Positions 11,901 through 24,598 of a stretch of 64,000 nt of DNA are shown here, piece after piece. The position numbers and the translations under genes are program-made. Source of the DNA: Aegilops tauschii subsp. strangulata (taxonomy: Eukaryota > Streptophyta > Magnoliopsida > Poales > Poaceae); the NCBI RefSeq assembly GCF_002575655.3, contig NC_053041.3, positions 370,929,054-370,993,053 on the forward strand, written 5' to 3'. Each line of letters opens with the position of its first letter. Position 1 is the stretch's first letter. The notes below the pieces were generated by a model that saw only the letters and a program-made list of their open reading frames with translations, had not been told where the DNA came from and searched no databases.

Positions 11901-12683
11901 TCACACGGTGTTATGGCACAGTGGATCTTTTACACCGCCCGTGTAAGTACACATTAAGCCGGGTCGGTGACTTAAGGGTATGATCCGCCAAGAAACCCAG
12001 CACCGAACCAAATCAATGCGAGTTGACCCGTTTCCCAGCAGAGCTTTGACCTTTGCAATGGTGGGGGAAAGCTTTGCACGTTCAGCAGCGATGAGCTTTT
12101 CGGGAAGATGATGCTTTGGGTCAAGGCGCTGGGCACGATAACCCAACAATGGATTCTCATCAGCCGCAGAGGTATCTTTGTAATAAAACCATGTCTGGTT
12201 CCAATCTTTGGGGTGACTCAGCAAGCAAGCATAGGGGAAGATAGCACCTCTTCTTCATTGAATCGAGATCCCATCGAGTTCCAAGTTGGGTCCGTTCGTA
12301 AACTCATTTTGGTGATTCAAGTAAAAATATTCTCTAAAGAGTTCAACACTGGGCTCCTCTTAAAGGTATACCTCACAGAAAACCTGGAAGTTGCAGATGT
12401 TTGACATGGAGTTGGGTCCAATGTCTTGAGGATGAAGCTGAAAGAAGTGCAGAATATCTCGAAAAAATTTAGAACCGGGAGGTGAGAAGCCCCGATTCAT
12501 ATGATCAGTAAAAACAATGACTTCGTCATCTTTGGGCTGAGGTCTTTCTTCGGCCAGATTGGGGGCGCGATAATGCATGACATATTTTGCTGGTAGAAAG
12601 CCGATTTTGATGAAGTCTTTGAGCGTGTTCTCAGTGACAATGGAGGGAACCCAATTACATGAAGTGACTGTCTTTGGCGGCAT
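11901..12683 (-). pseudogene. Antisense gene of B, N-terminal exon (putative gypsy-type transposon domain)
   Basis: One minus-strand frame starts MPPKTVTSCNWVPS and runs to 11901. It is broken by two in-frame stops (TAA at 12360 and TGA near 12270). The text, including FIKIGFLPAKYVMHYRAP and FFRDILHFFQLHPQDIGPNSMSNI, resembles the 'putative gypsy type transposon' family (Pfam Transposase_28, from memory) found in antisense extra ORFs of Tat-lineage elements. Its biochemical role is unknown. It starts about 1 kb from the 3' LTR, the same place and strand as the gene in F. The stops make it a pseudogene. Confidence 0.6.
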
Positions 12684-13679
12684 TCTGAAGAAAAAGCCTA
12701 AAAGAAAGAAAACATTGCCGGTTTAAGTTAAACCGGAAGTAAAGCACTGCAGCATATATTCAGAGTGGCGGCTTAGATTGGGCCTAATGATATATGGATA
12801 ATTATAAACCGGTGATGTAAGCCAGTGATTTAAGCTGCCATGACAACAATGATATTCAAGATCTCTCAAGAGCGAATTCTACTAAGTATTGAAGCAAACA
12901 AGTTTCACAAATTACTGCTAGGATTTTAGATCTGCGACAGTTCGGATAATGGAAAATATTTCTGACCTAAATTATAGTACTTGAGCAGTTCATATGTTCA
13001 AATTAGGTTTTTCTTGCACGAAGGAGGTGGTTTATTAACAAAAACAAGTATCACGACTGCCGCTGTGCAGGAGAGTGCTAAGTCTGAATCGAAGTTACAA
13101 GTTACAGCGAAGAACATGGATGAACTCTGAAGAACGAGGATGAACTCTGAAGAACTTTGAGAAACCCTAATGGAGATCTACAGTGGAGAAAGAGGCACTT
13201 ACTGGATCCACTTAGCAGAGGAGAGGCACCGCATTTTTCTCTGGTCACGTTCAGGTTGATGCAGCAGCCGAGGTTGAGGAAGACTATGAGCTCCGCGGCG
13301 GCGTCAGGGCTCAGGTGTGCATATGCGCTGCGGAGAGAGGTGGAAGACGAGAAGGAAAGAGGGGAAATGGAAAGAGGGCTGCGTGACCCTATTTATAAGG
13401 AGAAGGGTAACAGGTGGTGCGGAAAACAAGGAGGCCAAAGAATGATTATCCAGCTACTCGGACGCCTCGATTTTTGGGATGGTTATTAATGATAAGGATC
13501 TGTTAAGATATGTTGGGTATTGTGTGAAATTAATGGCAGATGACGTCATCGCGGGTTTCCGTAATTCCAGGAAATGACGTCATGGCGGTTTACAGTATCT
13601 AACAAGAACAAGCGAAGAAAGATTTTTTTCTAAATGTTGAAGATTGACATGAACAAGTTCAAATCAATCTGGGTCCTAA

Positions 13680-14216
13680 TGTTGGGGATATGACTATTAG
13701 GTATGACCCGCCCAGGAGGGGCCGGGTTATACCTATGGCAGTTCATCAAGACAAGCCCATGACGATATTGAAGATGGCGGTTCATGAAGCAGACTTACTA
13801 AGGGCCCGAAGCCGAGGAGGCGTTTTAAGGCCCATAGGTGTAAACCGCCATATATGTATGACTTGTGTTGTAAGGCAAGGGTAATTAGTCATCGAGCCGG
13901 ACACGTTGTTTATGAGCCGGTCGGAACTCCGTGAGCCGCTGGGTGTCAACCAGTGTATATAAAGGGATGACCCGGCGGCGGTTTAGGGCAAGAGAGAACA
14001 GATCGAAAGCTAGGTCAAGCGTATTCGCTCCCTGGTAATCGAAGCATAAGTAATACCACCTCAAACTAGATTAGGCATTTACCTTCACCGCAAGGGGCCG
14101 AACCAGTATAAACTCCTGTGTCCTTTGTCCCGTTTAACCCCTTTAAGATAACCTAGTGTGATGGATCCACGACTAAGTCCTCACACTAGGACATGTGCCG
14201 TGACAATTCCACGACA
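13680..14216 (+). repeat. 3' LTR of element B
   Basis: This 537-bp segment starts TGTTGGGGATATGAC and ends ATTCCACGACA, with TGT/ACA termini. It has a TATA box (gtgtatataaaggga, about 13954) followed by a transcribed-looking stretch, which gives plus orientation. The sister LTR is not in the window, so the boundaries rest on the TG/CA ends and on the change in sequence character. Confidence 0.6.
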
Positions 14217-16573
14217 AATACGGTATGTACACATGAAAATAGGTTGTATGTAAGGTTCTGCATATGGTCCTATCTAGGGTAGAGAGATGACGTGTCGTCG
14301 CGTGGCTTCTTGCAGAAATGCCACTCACTTTGCCGGTAATCAACCCGCGCCCCACGCCGTCCACTGGTCAAACGTGGCACGCGGTGCCTCAAAGTTTTTC
14401 CTTGTCTTAGGGCATCTCTGGCCCGTAAACCGGACACGCATCTATCCGCGGCCATGGATGCGGGAGCCAGCAATCCAATGCTATTCGCACACATTTCAAA
14501 TCGGGTTTCAACTTATCGGACGAATTTCATCAAATACGACAGAATTCATCAAAGTTAGGATAGAAGATAGCACAAATCATCCATACATAGCATGCAAATA
14601 ACTATAGTACAACAACAGTTTGAATTCACCGAGACTAACCAGGTGTTCAACAACTTTTTCTTTAACATTCTGAACCGATAGGGTCCAAATCTTCTGAGCT
14701 TTTTGTGCTATCCCTAGATCAAAAGCTAACACACCTGGCACAAAAATGAATATCAAACACAAACTTCATTTTATTACATTAAAGATCCAAAGTTCAAATT
14801 ATTACATCTGCTCAGCTAAGGCTGAGTTACATAGCGGAAGCAAATAATATAATAGCAATCTTGAGACCATCAATCGCCACAAGGCTGGGTGAGTGTAGCT
14901 CTGTAGCCCTATATCGTCACTCATTAACATGATCATCTGCACATGACAAGTTGCAACAGAATAATCATGCTGGGAGGATGTCTAGGGTTTATTTGTGGAA
15001 AGCCATTTTTTCCTAGACTAAATGGAAAAAGAAATTGGGTTTTGACAAATAATTTTTGTAAGTTTAAAACATAGAGTCATAGTGAATACTTGGATATACG
15101 CACCAAGATTCACTCAAAATATTTTTCATGCAAGGTTGGAGTAAAACACGCCCTTGTGGTTAACTTTCACCTAACCCCTTTAAAAAATAGCTTTGAGAAA
15201 GAAGAGGGGAGATTCTTCTTCAGTCCAAGTCTTCAGTTACTCAAATTGCCTGTAACCGGGGGCACGACTAATCGAATAGTTTACACTCTGCTGAGCTAGT
15301 ACACTTTACCCACAGGACACAAACCCCATTTGTTCGTTACACCACTTTGGTGCACGAGAGGGAGGAAATTGTGACTAAGCCTTTCATAACAGCCCCCTTG
15401 ACTTAGTTCTAGCACACCTGCTCCCTTGGCAATTAAGGCCCATTATCGATGGCAATACCAAAGCCAGGGTTTCATGTTAAGAAAGAACTAAGCCAGAGCC
15501 ATGGTAGCATGTGGTTGCACTCGCAGGCTACTTTGAACTGTAGTTGGAAGATCTCATTCTCCTGGACGGCGGTCCCAATCATAATACCGTATGCACGTTC
15601 CCATTCGGGCGCATTCACTTCAAGACCATGATCGTGCGCAATCACTTGTAGATGCTCCGGTTCGTCTGTTCCGCCTAGGAAGTTGAAGTTGAAAATAGTA
15701 TTGTTTTGTTTTTCAAAAGATTTTCTAAATCATGGTTCCAAGGGAACAAGTTTGTATATTCTAAATATTTGGTATTTGGTCGACCCCAATTACAAGCGTG
15801 GCTAAGCGTATAGTCCAATAGCATTGGATCCTAGGGCTTTACTACTACCAATGTATTGCAAAAATAGTAACATAAAAAACCTACACATGCATACTACTTG
15901 ATTTGAAAATCAATGCAAGATAAAAACATAGGTTAACCATGGTCAAGGTTGCAACTTGCCTTCTGATTCGCAGCAACACGGTTCTACCTCCTCGTAGAAT
16001 TCACCTTCGCAGTCGTCGCAATCTAACGCAAAAAACTTAAGTAAGACACTCAACATATCAACAAAACAGAGCAATAGTTCAAGCAATCCTCCAACACACA
16101 ATTCATGCCAAACAATTCTAGACAGTTATTTTCATATGACTCAAGTTTATGCAATTGGCTCATGCAAATAAAGTTTGAATGATGTAAATTAAATTGTTAA
16201 TTTATTAACTCCAAATTTTTATGGTGGTAGCAAATGATCAGAGAATTTTTCTAGGGTTCTTCTAAGAAGATTTATCTAAGAGTAAACTTTAATTTCATGA
16301 AGTTATTAAATTATCACTAAGGAAAGTCAAATTAGGGTAATGATGCTAAAACAATGACTAAGCCTTGTGAAAAATTATTCCATGAGTTCTAACAAATAAG
16401 TATGGTTCCAAAGACCAACTTTCATATAATAATCATTTTCATATGATTCCCAAAATAAAAGATATAAAAAATACTCACATTTTATTTAAATCAAAACTAA
16501 ATTTGAAAGTGGTCAAAAATGAAATTTCTTATTTTTATAATAAACTAGATGTTCTCAGTAATCCAGTGATATA
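14217..16573. other. Unclassified AT-rich stretch, no gene seen
   Basis: No frame longer than about 105 codons, no known domain and no second copy in the window. Read on the minus strand, 14560-14860 looks like an LTR R/U5 region (Stop-rich text with 'ttccgctatgtaactc'), and 15960-16030 gives a short acidic Cys-rich reading (DCDDCEGEFYEEVEPCC). Both hint at a degenerate minus-strand LTR retrotransposon relic. The evidence is weak. Confidence 0.3.
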
Positions 16574-16829
16574 CTCCCTCCTTCCCAAAATATAAGGCGC
16601 AGATTGACTTTTCCGGTCTTTGTTTCACAACTTTGACCATGATTTTCATGTATTGTATGTTTATAAAATTAATATACATACATATGATATAAAATTGTTT
16701 TGCAAGACAAATGCGACGATGCCATTTATACATGTTCAATTAATGTACTTTGATATATATTAGTGGTCAAAGTCGTGCATCAAAGACCCTGAAAAGTCAT
16801 ACGCGCCTTATATTTTGGGAAGGAGGGAA
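16574..16829. mobile_element. Stowaway-type MITE (Tc1/Mariner)
   Basis: This 256-bp element has long terminal inverted repeats. The left end ctccctccttcccaaaat is mirrored by attttgggaaggaggga on the right, and the match continues inward through the sequence ataaggcgc. It is flanked by TA on both sides (16572-16573 and 16830-16831), the Stowaway target duplication. The interior is AT-rich and non-coding. It would be mobilised by a Mariner transposase supplied elsewhere. Confidence 0.9.
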
Positions 16830-16831
16830 TA

Positions 16832-17067
16832 TTATTTATCAAAAACAAAGTTCTAGTTAAAAGCTATGATTATTATAACTTTGGCTATTTTTCTGTGAAA
16901 GAAAATAATTTTTTTAGATCATGAAAGAAAAAGAATTAATAGAAAAGAACTACGCTGCCATGTGGCGCATTTTTACTGGTGGATACCCCTTCGCAATTTA
17001 TTTAACAGGGGAAGGCTGAGAACCTCCAAACCTCTTTTGTAAAGTAGCACAGGGCTCTAATCCCTTA
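16832..17067. other. Short spacer, nothing recognised
   Basis: AT-rich sequence between the MITE and the Harbinger-like terminus, with no frame or repeat of note. Confidence 0.5.
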
Positions 17068-17543
17068 GGCTTTGTTTGGTTAATCCTAACCCCACGAGGT
17101 TTTGGGTCTAATCCACACGGGTCTGCGGGGATTTCCTCCGCCGGGGAATAAACTTGTCCCACCCAGTTTTTTCCGTTTGGTTAAGCCCCGTGTGGTATTT
17201 CCCCGGCCCAAACCTCCCCAAACCCACGCAGAAAAAACCATCTACTGGCACCCCATGGAAGCAATCCCTGAACGAGGCGCTCGTATCGTCTCTCCCGAGC
17301 GAGGTGACAGAAGCGGCGACAAGCAGGTGGTGGCGGCGAGTGGAGGGCGGTTGCAGCGCAACCTACGCAGAGGAGGAGGGTGTCCCCCTGGTTCAACGGC
17401 CTGCCATGAAGCCCTGGCAGAACTCTAGCCTCCGATTGACCCATCTCCCCCACCGTCCCCTTGCATGGCCGGAACCCTAGCTCTGGAGAAGTGGTTGCTG
17501 CAGGCGACAAGATCTTTGGTTAGTTCTCTCTTCGCCCTCCCCC
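17068..17543 (+). mobile_element. Possible PIF/Harbinger (Tourist-like) left end, cut by G
   Basis: The sequence TTA (17065-17067) is followed by ggctttgtttggttaatcc, which resembles the GGCCTTGTTTGGTT-type terminus and TTA target of grass PIF/Harbinger and Tourist elements. The next 450 bp are GC-rich with open frames of about 108 codons on both strands and no known domain. No matching right terminus is seen before element G starts at 17544. The right half, if present, would lie beyond the right edge. A host-gene 5' end is an alternative. Confidence 0.35.
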
Positions 17544-18003
17544 TGATACGTCTCCATCGTATCTACTTTTCCTAATGCTTTTGCTCTTGTTTTGGACTCT
17601 AGTTTGCATAATTTGAATGAAACTAATCCAGACTGGTGCTGCTTTCAGCAGAACTACCATGGTGTTATTTTTGTGCAGAAATAAAAGTTCTTGGAATTGG
17701 ACAAAACTTTTTGGAGAATTATTTCATAATATATAAAAAAAATTGGAACCAAGAACCACCGGAGGGGTGCCCTAGATGGCCACAAGACACCAGGGCACGC
17801 CACCCCCCGAGGCGCGCCCTGTTGGGTTGTGGGGCCCTCGGGTCTCTGCTGAACCTAATTCCAACACTATAAATTCCTATTTTTGGAGAAAAAAATAAGA
17901 GAGGAAGTTTCATCGCGTTCCATGATACGGAGCCGCCGCCACCTCCTGTTCTTCATCGGGAGGCCAGATCTGGAGCCCGTTTGGGGCTCCGGAGAGGGGA
18001 ATC
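17544..18003 (+). repeat. 5' LTR of G, first part
   Basis: It starts TGATACGTCTCCATCG and matches 59156-59614 of the 3' LTR, including a TATA box (actataaattcc, about 17866). It ends in the target duplication gaatc (17999-18003), where F begins. Confidence 0.88.
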
Positions 18004-18213
18004 TATTGGTGTACAAAAGTAGGGGTTCCTTTTTGCACCCCTTTACTTGTGCGCGGGCAGTTGCAGCCCCACGCCCCTGGCCACGCTTGGCGGGGCAGAG
18101 GAAGCAAATGCACAAGACGATTAGACCAACGCCAAGCTGGAAACACAAAGAGCAGAAGGGCAAGGTGGAATCCCCCGGCAAGGCCCGTGCCGAGGGGGCC
18201 TCCACAGCCCCGG
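18004..18213 (+). repeat. 5' LTR of F, first part
   Basis: It matches 39005-39212 (ggtgtacaaaagtagggg...cacagccccgg). The terminal TG is TA here and the fourth base is T instead of C; both are transitions, consistent with decay of methylated sites. It ends at the D insertion. Confidence 0.85.
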
Positions 18214-19103
18214 TGATGCGGAGCATCCCAAGGCCATCCCCATGGACCTACCTACATCTCCCACGACACCACTTGGACCAATGACAAGAGCCCGTGCGAG
18301 AGCCATCGAGAACGAGGTTAACTCTCTCCTTGTTGAACTTCCCTTTGACCCACTTGAGACATGGCTACTACCTCAAACGGCAATGCTTTGTGTGCTTAGG
18401 TACAATGTAAGCAACCAAGGAGAAGGAATGGTGCAAGATGGACACCAAGAGCATGGACAGGGATTTTCCCAGCACAGAGATAGAGGTACCACTAGTCAAC
18501 TACCGCCCAACTACTGGTCGGCCGGTACAACCGCCCAACTACCGGTCAAGCTTCTGTGATGAGACCGATGCAAGGCCGGAACAGCACCGAAACAACCGCT
18601 ATATCCGCTAAAACCGGTACTAACGGCCCCATGACCGGTACTACCGCCCTGCCTGGGCGCAGTTGAAGGGGTTTCACCCCATGTATCCCCCAACTTACCC
18701 CTTGGACTATATATACTTGTCCCTTAGCTCCGTACTAGGGTTAGCAAAGGATTAGCTCATGTTTGTGTGAGAGCTTTGCTCATCCACTTGGTTACCTTCT
18801 CCTTGGAGATTGTGCCTCCTCGGAGAAGATCCTTCCAAGCGGATTCAAGACCCCCTCTTGGGTGGCCCCATCAAGACCTCCTCGCGGAGAAGAACCGGTT
18901 ACCCTTTGTATCGTCCCTTGTTGACTTTGGATATTGCATCTCCTCTCGTGTTTCGAGGATCTAGCACATGTGTGACCTAATCTTGTTGGTTTGAGAGTTC
19001 CTCTTGTGTTTTCCCTTGTGTTTCCCCGTGTGTTCTTCGTGTTCTTAGTTGGGATCCGCTCCTTTCGTGAAAGATCGGCCGTATAGGGTTCCACCCTACA
19101 TCA
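18214..19103 (+). repeat. 5' LTR of D
   Basis: This 890-bp LTR starts tgatgcggagcatccc and ends ccaccctacatca. Its U3 holds repeated accggt/accgccc units (about 18480-18640) and a TATA box (gactatatatactt, about 18706). It has about 24 bp (near 18850-18875) missing from the other copy. Confidence 0.9.
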
Positions 19104-19106
19104 TCT

Positions 19107-19120
19107 TGGTATCATGAGCC
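19107..19120 (+). other. Primer-binding site of D (tRNA-Met like)
   Basis: The site tggtatcatgagcc lies 3 bp after the LTR. It resembles the initiator tRNA-Met complement tggtatcagagcc with one inserted T. Confidence 0.65.
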
Positions 19121-20650
19121 ACGTTGATCATGATTTCGGAGCCTCCCCTCTTCATTTTCTAGCTTGATTTTGTTGTTTTTGTCCTAAATTCGAAAATCCC
19201 CACCAAAAATAGCCCCATTTTTTTGTGATTTGTTGGTGTGATGAAGTTTTATTGGATTTGACCCATGGATTTGCTTGGTTTCGAGTGGATCTAGCATCTC
19301 CCCAAGTTTCACCACTTCCCATTCATGAAATCCATCCATTTTTACCCCGAAATCATCCATTTCCGCCACAATTTCATCCCGACACCAGCGGTACTTCCGC
19401 CCACTCCAAGCGGTACTACTGCTGAGCTCCAGGAGTGGTACAACCGCCCTCCCAAGCGGTACTTCCGCCCCTCCAAGGTTCAGCCTCGGCTGATTGACAG
19501 TTTTGACCATAACTTCCACATCCGGAGTCCGATTTTCGCGTTCTTTAGCTCGTTGAGTAGCTATTGACATCCCCCATCCATATAGATAGGTTCCAACGCA
19601 ATTTGACACCTTGAAACTTTTGTAATTTTGGCATCTTTGCCTAGGCCCTCCACCATATCATCTGCATACCACCACCGGTTTCCGCAAACAATCTCACTTT
19701 CGCATTGCCAACTTCGATACCACCATTTTGACTTTGGTTTTGACACTTTGAATTGTGGTTCATCGTTTCCTAGGGTGTTTCGGCTAACTAGGAACGGTTC
19801 GACATCGACATCACCGCCGCTCATCCTCGCAAAGGACTCGTCATCAACGGTAACCTCATCTTGGTATCGTGATATCATCATACTTTCTTGCAATTGCATT
19901 GATAACCCCATAGCCTTACTTTTGCATCACTTACCCATCGAGACTAGCCTTTGAGTATTGCCGGCAACATGACTTGTGCACATTAGTGATCATACTTCCC
20001 ATAGCATACATACCATATCATCGAGTTGCATCTCTTGGTATCATCTCTTGTGTCACAAGGTTGTCATCGCATACACAATTGCTATCTTGGTTCGTGAAAC
20101 ATTGCATGAGAAAAGAGCTCCAAAGAGAAAGAGCCAAATGAGCTTTTAAGCAAAAAGGAAAGATAAGCAAAGAGCTTATAAGCAAGAACCATAGCATCAT
20201 ACAACATTAAGATAGTCATATTCGATCATCTTGGATCATATCATCGGAATACCATACATATAGCATACTTGGGATAGAAGTCGTTGCATTTTTGCTTAGT
20301 AGGTTGTCCACAAGTTCGTATCCGCCTATTGTGCAATCGTGCTAGCGTCTCTCTAGTGTTGTGCAACAAGAGCATTTTCGTGGATTTCACATTTTGGCTC
20401 ATCCCTTGGTTGCACGACCCCACTTATCTATTTGCGTGTGTATTTCCGTGTCCCTTATCTTGCTATTGGTCTACTTGTTGCATTTGCAAATTTGTGAATC
20501 TTTTACAACATTATTGAGTCTCACTTACAATTGCATCAAATTTTGTGCCACCATCCTAACCAAGCTCCACCATAAGCTTCTATTTGTGTAGGTGTGAGAA
20601 ACCGACAAGAATTGGTACCAATTGTGCTATTTCCTTGTTACACATTGGAG
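19121..20650 (+). other. Leader region of D
   Basis: About 1.5 kb between primer site and LINE without a credible coding frame. A short cluster of agcggtacttccgcc-type units occurs at 19388-19470, reminiscent of the LTR repeats. Confidence 0.55.
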
Positions 20651-20804
20651 TTTTTTTTTGACTGGAAACTGTAGGGAGAACCCCCCACAGCATTTAACTT
20701 TTATTCAAAATAGATAATACAATGTACAAAGATTACAAGTGGTAATCAGAACATAAAAAAGAAAGAAGAAAGGGAACTGAGCTACTAGTAAAACAAAACG
20801 AACC

Positions 20805-21755
20805 TCAAGGGGCTAAGAATGAAATCCACTTTAGCAGGTCCTCCTTGTATCTAGCCTTGACTCTGTGCTGCATGAGTGTAATATCATGGATAAATGCACT
20901 TCTCCATTTATTAAAACTTTGCCTCTCATGCATGAACACTCTTGCATTCCTGATTATCCAGATGTTCCAGCAAGCAACAAAAACAACTTCAGTAAAAAAA
21001 GGCTGAGCAAAATCCTGTTTAGCTTGCATAACAATAGCAGACATGTCATCCCCAGGTGACCATGTAATTTGCAGATAGTTCCATATTCTCACACTGAAGT
21101 TACATTCAAAGAACAGGTGGTTTCTAGTCTCTCTAGTCCTCAAGGGACAAAGAAGGTAGTTAACCCCATCATCAAGATGCCAATGTCTTCTTTCCACCAT
21201 ATCCTTGGTATTGAGCCTATCCATGATTAACATCCAGGCAAACACTTTGATTTTCATTGTGCAGGAGGATTTCCATATCCAGAGAAGAAGAGGGTTAAAA
21301 GACATGTTAGAATGCATGGAAGAGTAGAACAGGTTGGGCTTGAATGCATTACATGTCCCCTGCCAGAACCAAGTGTCCTTTTGCTCCACTTCTCTACTAC
21401 AGGAGACCATAAGATCTTGTACAGTCAAAAACTCCTGATATGCCTGAGCAGATAGAGGTAAATGGAACATATTAATCATATCCTGCGATCGGAAGGCCTC
21501 ATAGACTGTGATCCATGGATCTTTCACATAAGAGAAGAGCCTAGAGAACCTTAATTGCAAAGGTGCAATTGAATCCCCAATCTTCCACTTATCAGACCAA
21601 AAGAGAGCAGAGTTCCCAGAGTTGACTTGAATCCAAGTTGTGTTCCTGTAATGATCCAACAACTTGCAGGTATCCTTCCACCAAAAGGAACCACAAATGT
21701 CAGTCCCTGAGGAACAGAAGAGTGATAGTATGTGTCCCAAATAAGAGAGACCCAT
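20805..21755 (-). pseudogene. LINE ORF2, zinc-binding C-terminal region
   Basis: A 316-codon frame with the RT-associated zinc-binding text WKSSCTMKIKVFAWMLIMDRLNTKDMVERRHWHLDD...CPLRTRETRNHLFFECNFSVRIW (about residues 155-225), typical of plant L1-type ORF2 ends. The frame ends at 20805, about 150 bp from the poly-A tail. It overlaps the previous frame and is offset by a frameshift. Confidence 0.8.
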
Positions 21756-23725
21756 GGTAGGTCAACTCTATTTAAAAATTTGTGCAAATGTTTGAGCAAT
21801 AGAGCCATGTTCTGAACACCCAAATTCAAAATTCCCAGCCCACCTTTATTTTTAGGCCTACAAATGAGGTCCCAAGCTGCCAAGGATGGTGAAGGCTCAT
21901 CCCTGTGCTTTCTCCATAGACACTGCCTCTGAATTCTCTCCAATTGCTTTAATATTCCTGCAGGAGCAAGCAAGCTACCAAGATAAAAGATGGGCAAGGA
22001 AGACAGAGCAGAATTCAGGAATTGAAGCCTTTCCCCTTGATTCAGAAAGGAAGAACTGGTTGTCATCCTTCTTTCCATACAGTCAACAAGTGGCATAAAA
22101 TCCACCATTTTAGGCCTGGTAGTACCAACAGGCAGGCCAAGATAAGTGAAGGGCATTTTACCCACTTGACAACAAAAAAGCAGCAGCCAAACCAATGATA
22201 GAGTCCTCATCAACATTTATGGGCACCATAGAAGACTCGTGATAGTTGACAACTAACCCAGTTGATGTGGAAAACACTTGCAACATGTCTTTCAGAGCCA
22301 AAAGCTGATTTTTATCTGCAGGTAAGATGATTAGGGTATCATCAGCATATTGCACTATTGGATAGTCCTGATCATGGCATGGTATAGGCAGCTGTAAAAT
22401 TCCCCTCCTGAACATATCATTTACCACTGACTGCAGCAGATCAGCAGCAATAACAAAGAGTAAAGGTGAGAGACAATCTCCTTGCCTAACCCCTTTCTTA
22501 CAAAGAAACTTCCTACCAGGCACACCATTTAGAAGAACAGATGATGTCCCAGTAGAGAGCAACTGCTTGACCCAGGAAATCCATTTCTGATTGAAACCTT
22601 TGAACTTGAGGATCTGCAAAATAGCTTCATGTTCAATTGAGTCAAAATCCTTTTCAAAATCCAGTTTAAGAATTATTATAGGCCTCTTGGATTGGTGACA
22701 TTGATGCAAATACTCCAGAGACCAACCAATACAGTCTTGAATAGTCCTGCTCTTAATAAAACCATACTGATTCTTATGAATGCATGCCATGATGATCTTC
22801 TGGAACCTATTAGCAGCCATCTTAGATAAAAAAATTAAGACCCATCCCTGTCAAAGAAATTGGCCTATAATCTCCAACCTCTTCAGGAGCCAGCTTCTTA
22901 GGGATCAAGGTGATATAGGAGCCATTAATATTTTCTAAATTTGCAGTTCCAGAATGAAAAGACTCAGCCAACTCATAAAAGTCTTGACAAATAATGTGCC
23001 AGCACTTTTTAAAGAACAGTCCATTAAAACCATCAGGTCCAGGAGCTTTGTCAATGGGCATATGTTTGACTGTGTCATCCATTTCCTCCTTTGTGAAAGG
23101 TTCAGTAAGAAAATCCAACCCATCAACCGGTTTTAGCAAGTTACTGAGGTCAAAACCCATGACAATACTAGAAGAAACTCCCATTCTGTTCTTAAAACAA
23201 TTCCAGATAATTCCCTCCATCTGAGAGTGTTGAGAAACCACTGACCCATCAATATCTTTCAAAGATGCAATAGAGTTTCTTCTATGTCTCTCAGTGGCCA
23301 TTGCATGAAAGAATTTTGTGTTCTCTCCTGCCAGTTTAATATACCTGATTGTACACCTTTTTTCCAATATAGAAACTGAAGATGTAAAAGGTTTTCCACA
23401 CGCAATTTTACCACCTTTCTGAAGTTGAATTCAGGTCTGAATAAAGGCCTTAGCTCCTCAAGACCATCAAGACACAGTATATTACCTCATTACATTTGGA
23501 TATCAAAACCTTCAGCTTAGAAATATTCAGTTGCCACTTTTTAAGAGCTCCTCTTAAGCACTTAAATTTATCAGCAATCCTGGCAGTGATGTGAGATTTA
23601 TTAGAGGGTTTCTGCCATGACTGCTGAACACCTTCCATAAACCCCTCAAGCTCCACCCAATAATTTTCAAAACGAAATATTTTAGATTTGGGGATAGAGG
23701 TCTTGATTGTGACCACACATGGCAC
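21551..23725 (-). pseudogene. LINE ORF2, reverse transcriptase
   Basis: RT text is spread over frames 23450-23725, 22822-23367, 22158-22820 and 21551-22216. Landmarks in order are [61 protein letters not shown] and the catalytic [11 protein letters not shown] (about 22338-22349). At least three one-base shifts separate them. The A-to-E change in DFEKDFD (usually DFEKAFD) is adjacent to catalytic-domain text. It copies LINE RNA at the nicked target. This copy is inactive. Confidence 0.85.
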
Positions 23726-23921
23726 ATGATCAGAAACGGTTCAGGCCATGGGCAAAACTTCAGTCATAGGGTATGAAGTAATCCAATCAGCAGATGTGAA
23801 AAACCAGTCCAACTGCTCTAATAATGGATTATCTTGCATATTAGACCATGTGTAAGATCGACCCTTAAGAGGCAGTTCCAGCAATCCTAGGTGAGCAATG
23901 ATTTCATTGAAAATAAAAATA

Positions 23922-24584
23922 TCATTCAGATCCCCCCCCAGGCAAATTCCTGTTATCCAGTGATCTTATGAAATTGAAATCACCCACCAGTAGCCAATTT
24001 TCCCCCAAAGGTATTTGCAAATTATACAGCCAACTGAAAAAATTATCCCTGGCTTCCCCTTGACAAGGGCCATACACAGATATTAAGGACCATTTCTCAT
24101 TATTCTGTTTGGAAATGAACTGAACTAGGATTGCAAATGACTGTATCTCAATCACAGTGCCCCAGAAAACAAAGGAGTTCCAAACAACCAAAATTCCCCC
24201 AGAAGCTCCAACAGAGGGGGAGAAAGCAAAACTATCAAATCTTTTAGGGCAAAAAGATCTAATATATCTAAAATCAAAAGAAGCACACTTGGTTTCTTGA
24301 AAGCAAGCGATGGCACACTGACTCTCATCCAACTTCTGCCTGACAGCTCTTTGCCTTGCATCTGAATTCAATCCTCTAACATTCCAGCATAACACACTCC
24401 AGTTCTTACATGCATTACTCATTAAAACATATATGAGTAGAGAAAGAAGTCTGATGGCACTTAATGCTAGCAAATACAAAAGTAGCATAGGTCCAACATA
24501 ACACAAATAAACCATTACAGGGCCCAGGAAAAGACCATAACCCTGACAGTTGAAGACCAAAATAAAGCAGCTGCCACCCCCCAC
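23922..24584 (-). pseudogene. LINE ORF2, endonuclease domain
   Basis: The frame contains the endonuclease/exonuclease/phosphatase signatures: WNVRGLNSDARQRAV, then FQETKC with its metal-binding Glu, SVYGPCQGEARDNF, and WLLVGDFNFIRSLDNR, where GDFN is catalytic. This enzyme nicks the target DNA. The frame ends in a run of eight C on the plus strand (23932-23939), where a one-base slip shifts the phase. Matching text continues in the next frame toward 23450. Confidence 0.8.
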
Positions 24585-24598
24585 TAACTAAAAGGCCA

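Larger units (their letters stand above)
2997..14216 (+). mobile_element. Element B: Gypsy-type LTR retrotransposon with antisense gene, interrupted by E
   Basis: B has one visible LTR (13680-14216). Its TATA box reads on the plus strand, so it is a 3' LTR and the element is in plus orientation. The internal region (2997-4254 and 11567-13679) contains a split, intron-bearing coding region on the minus strand, starting near the 3' LTR. This layout matches element F. It also matches Tat-lineage Gypsy elements, which are known to carry antisense extra ORFs. I see no gag or pol frame on the plus strand. The 5' part is missing from the window, because B ends abruptly at the C junction. E entered within the antisense gene (TSD ctacc, 4250-4254 and 11567-11571). 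Confidence 0.65.

Noticed and set aside
17102..17510. Overlapping frames of about 108 codons on both strands
   Set aside because: GC-rich stretch without domain, splice structure or start context. Not enough to call a gene.
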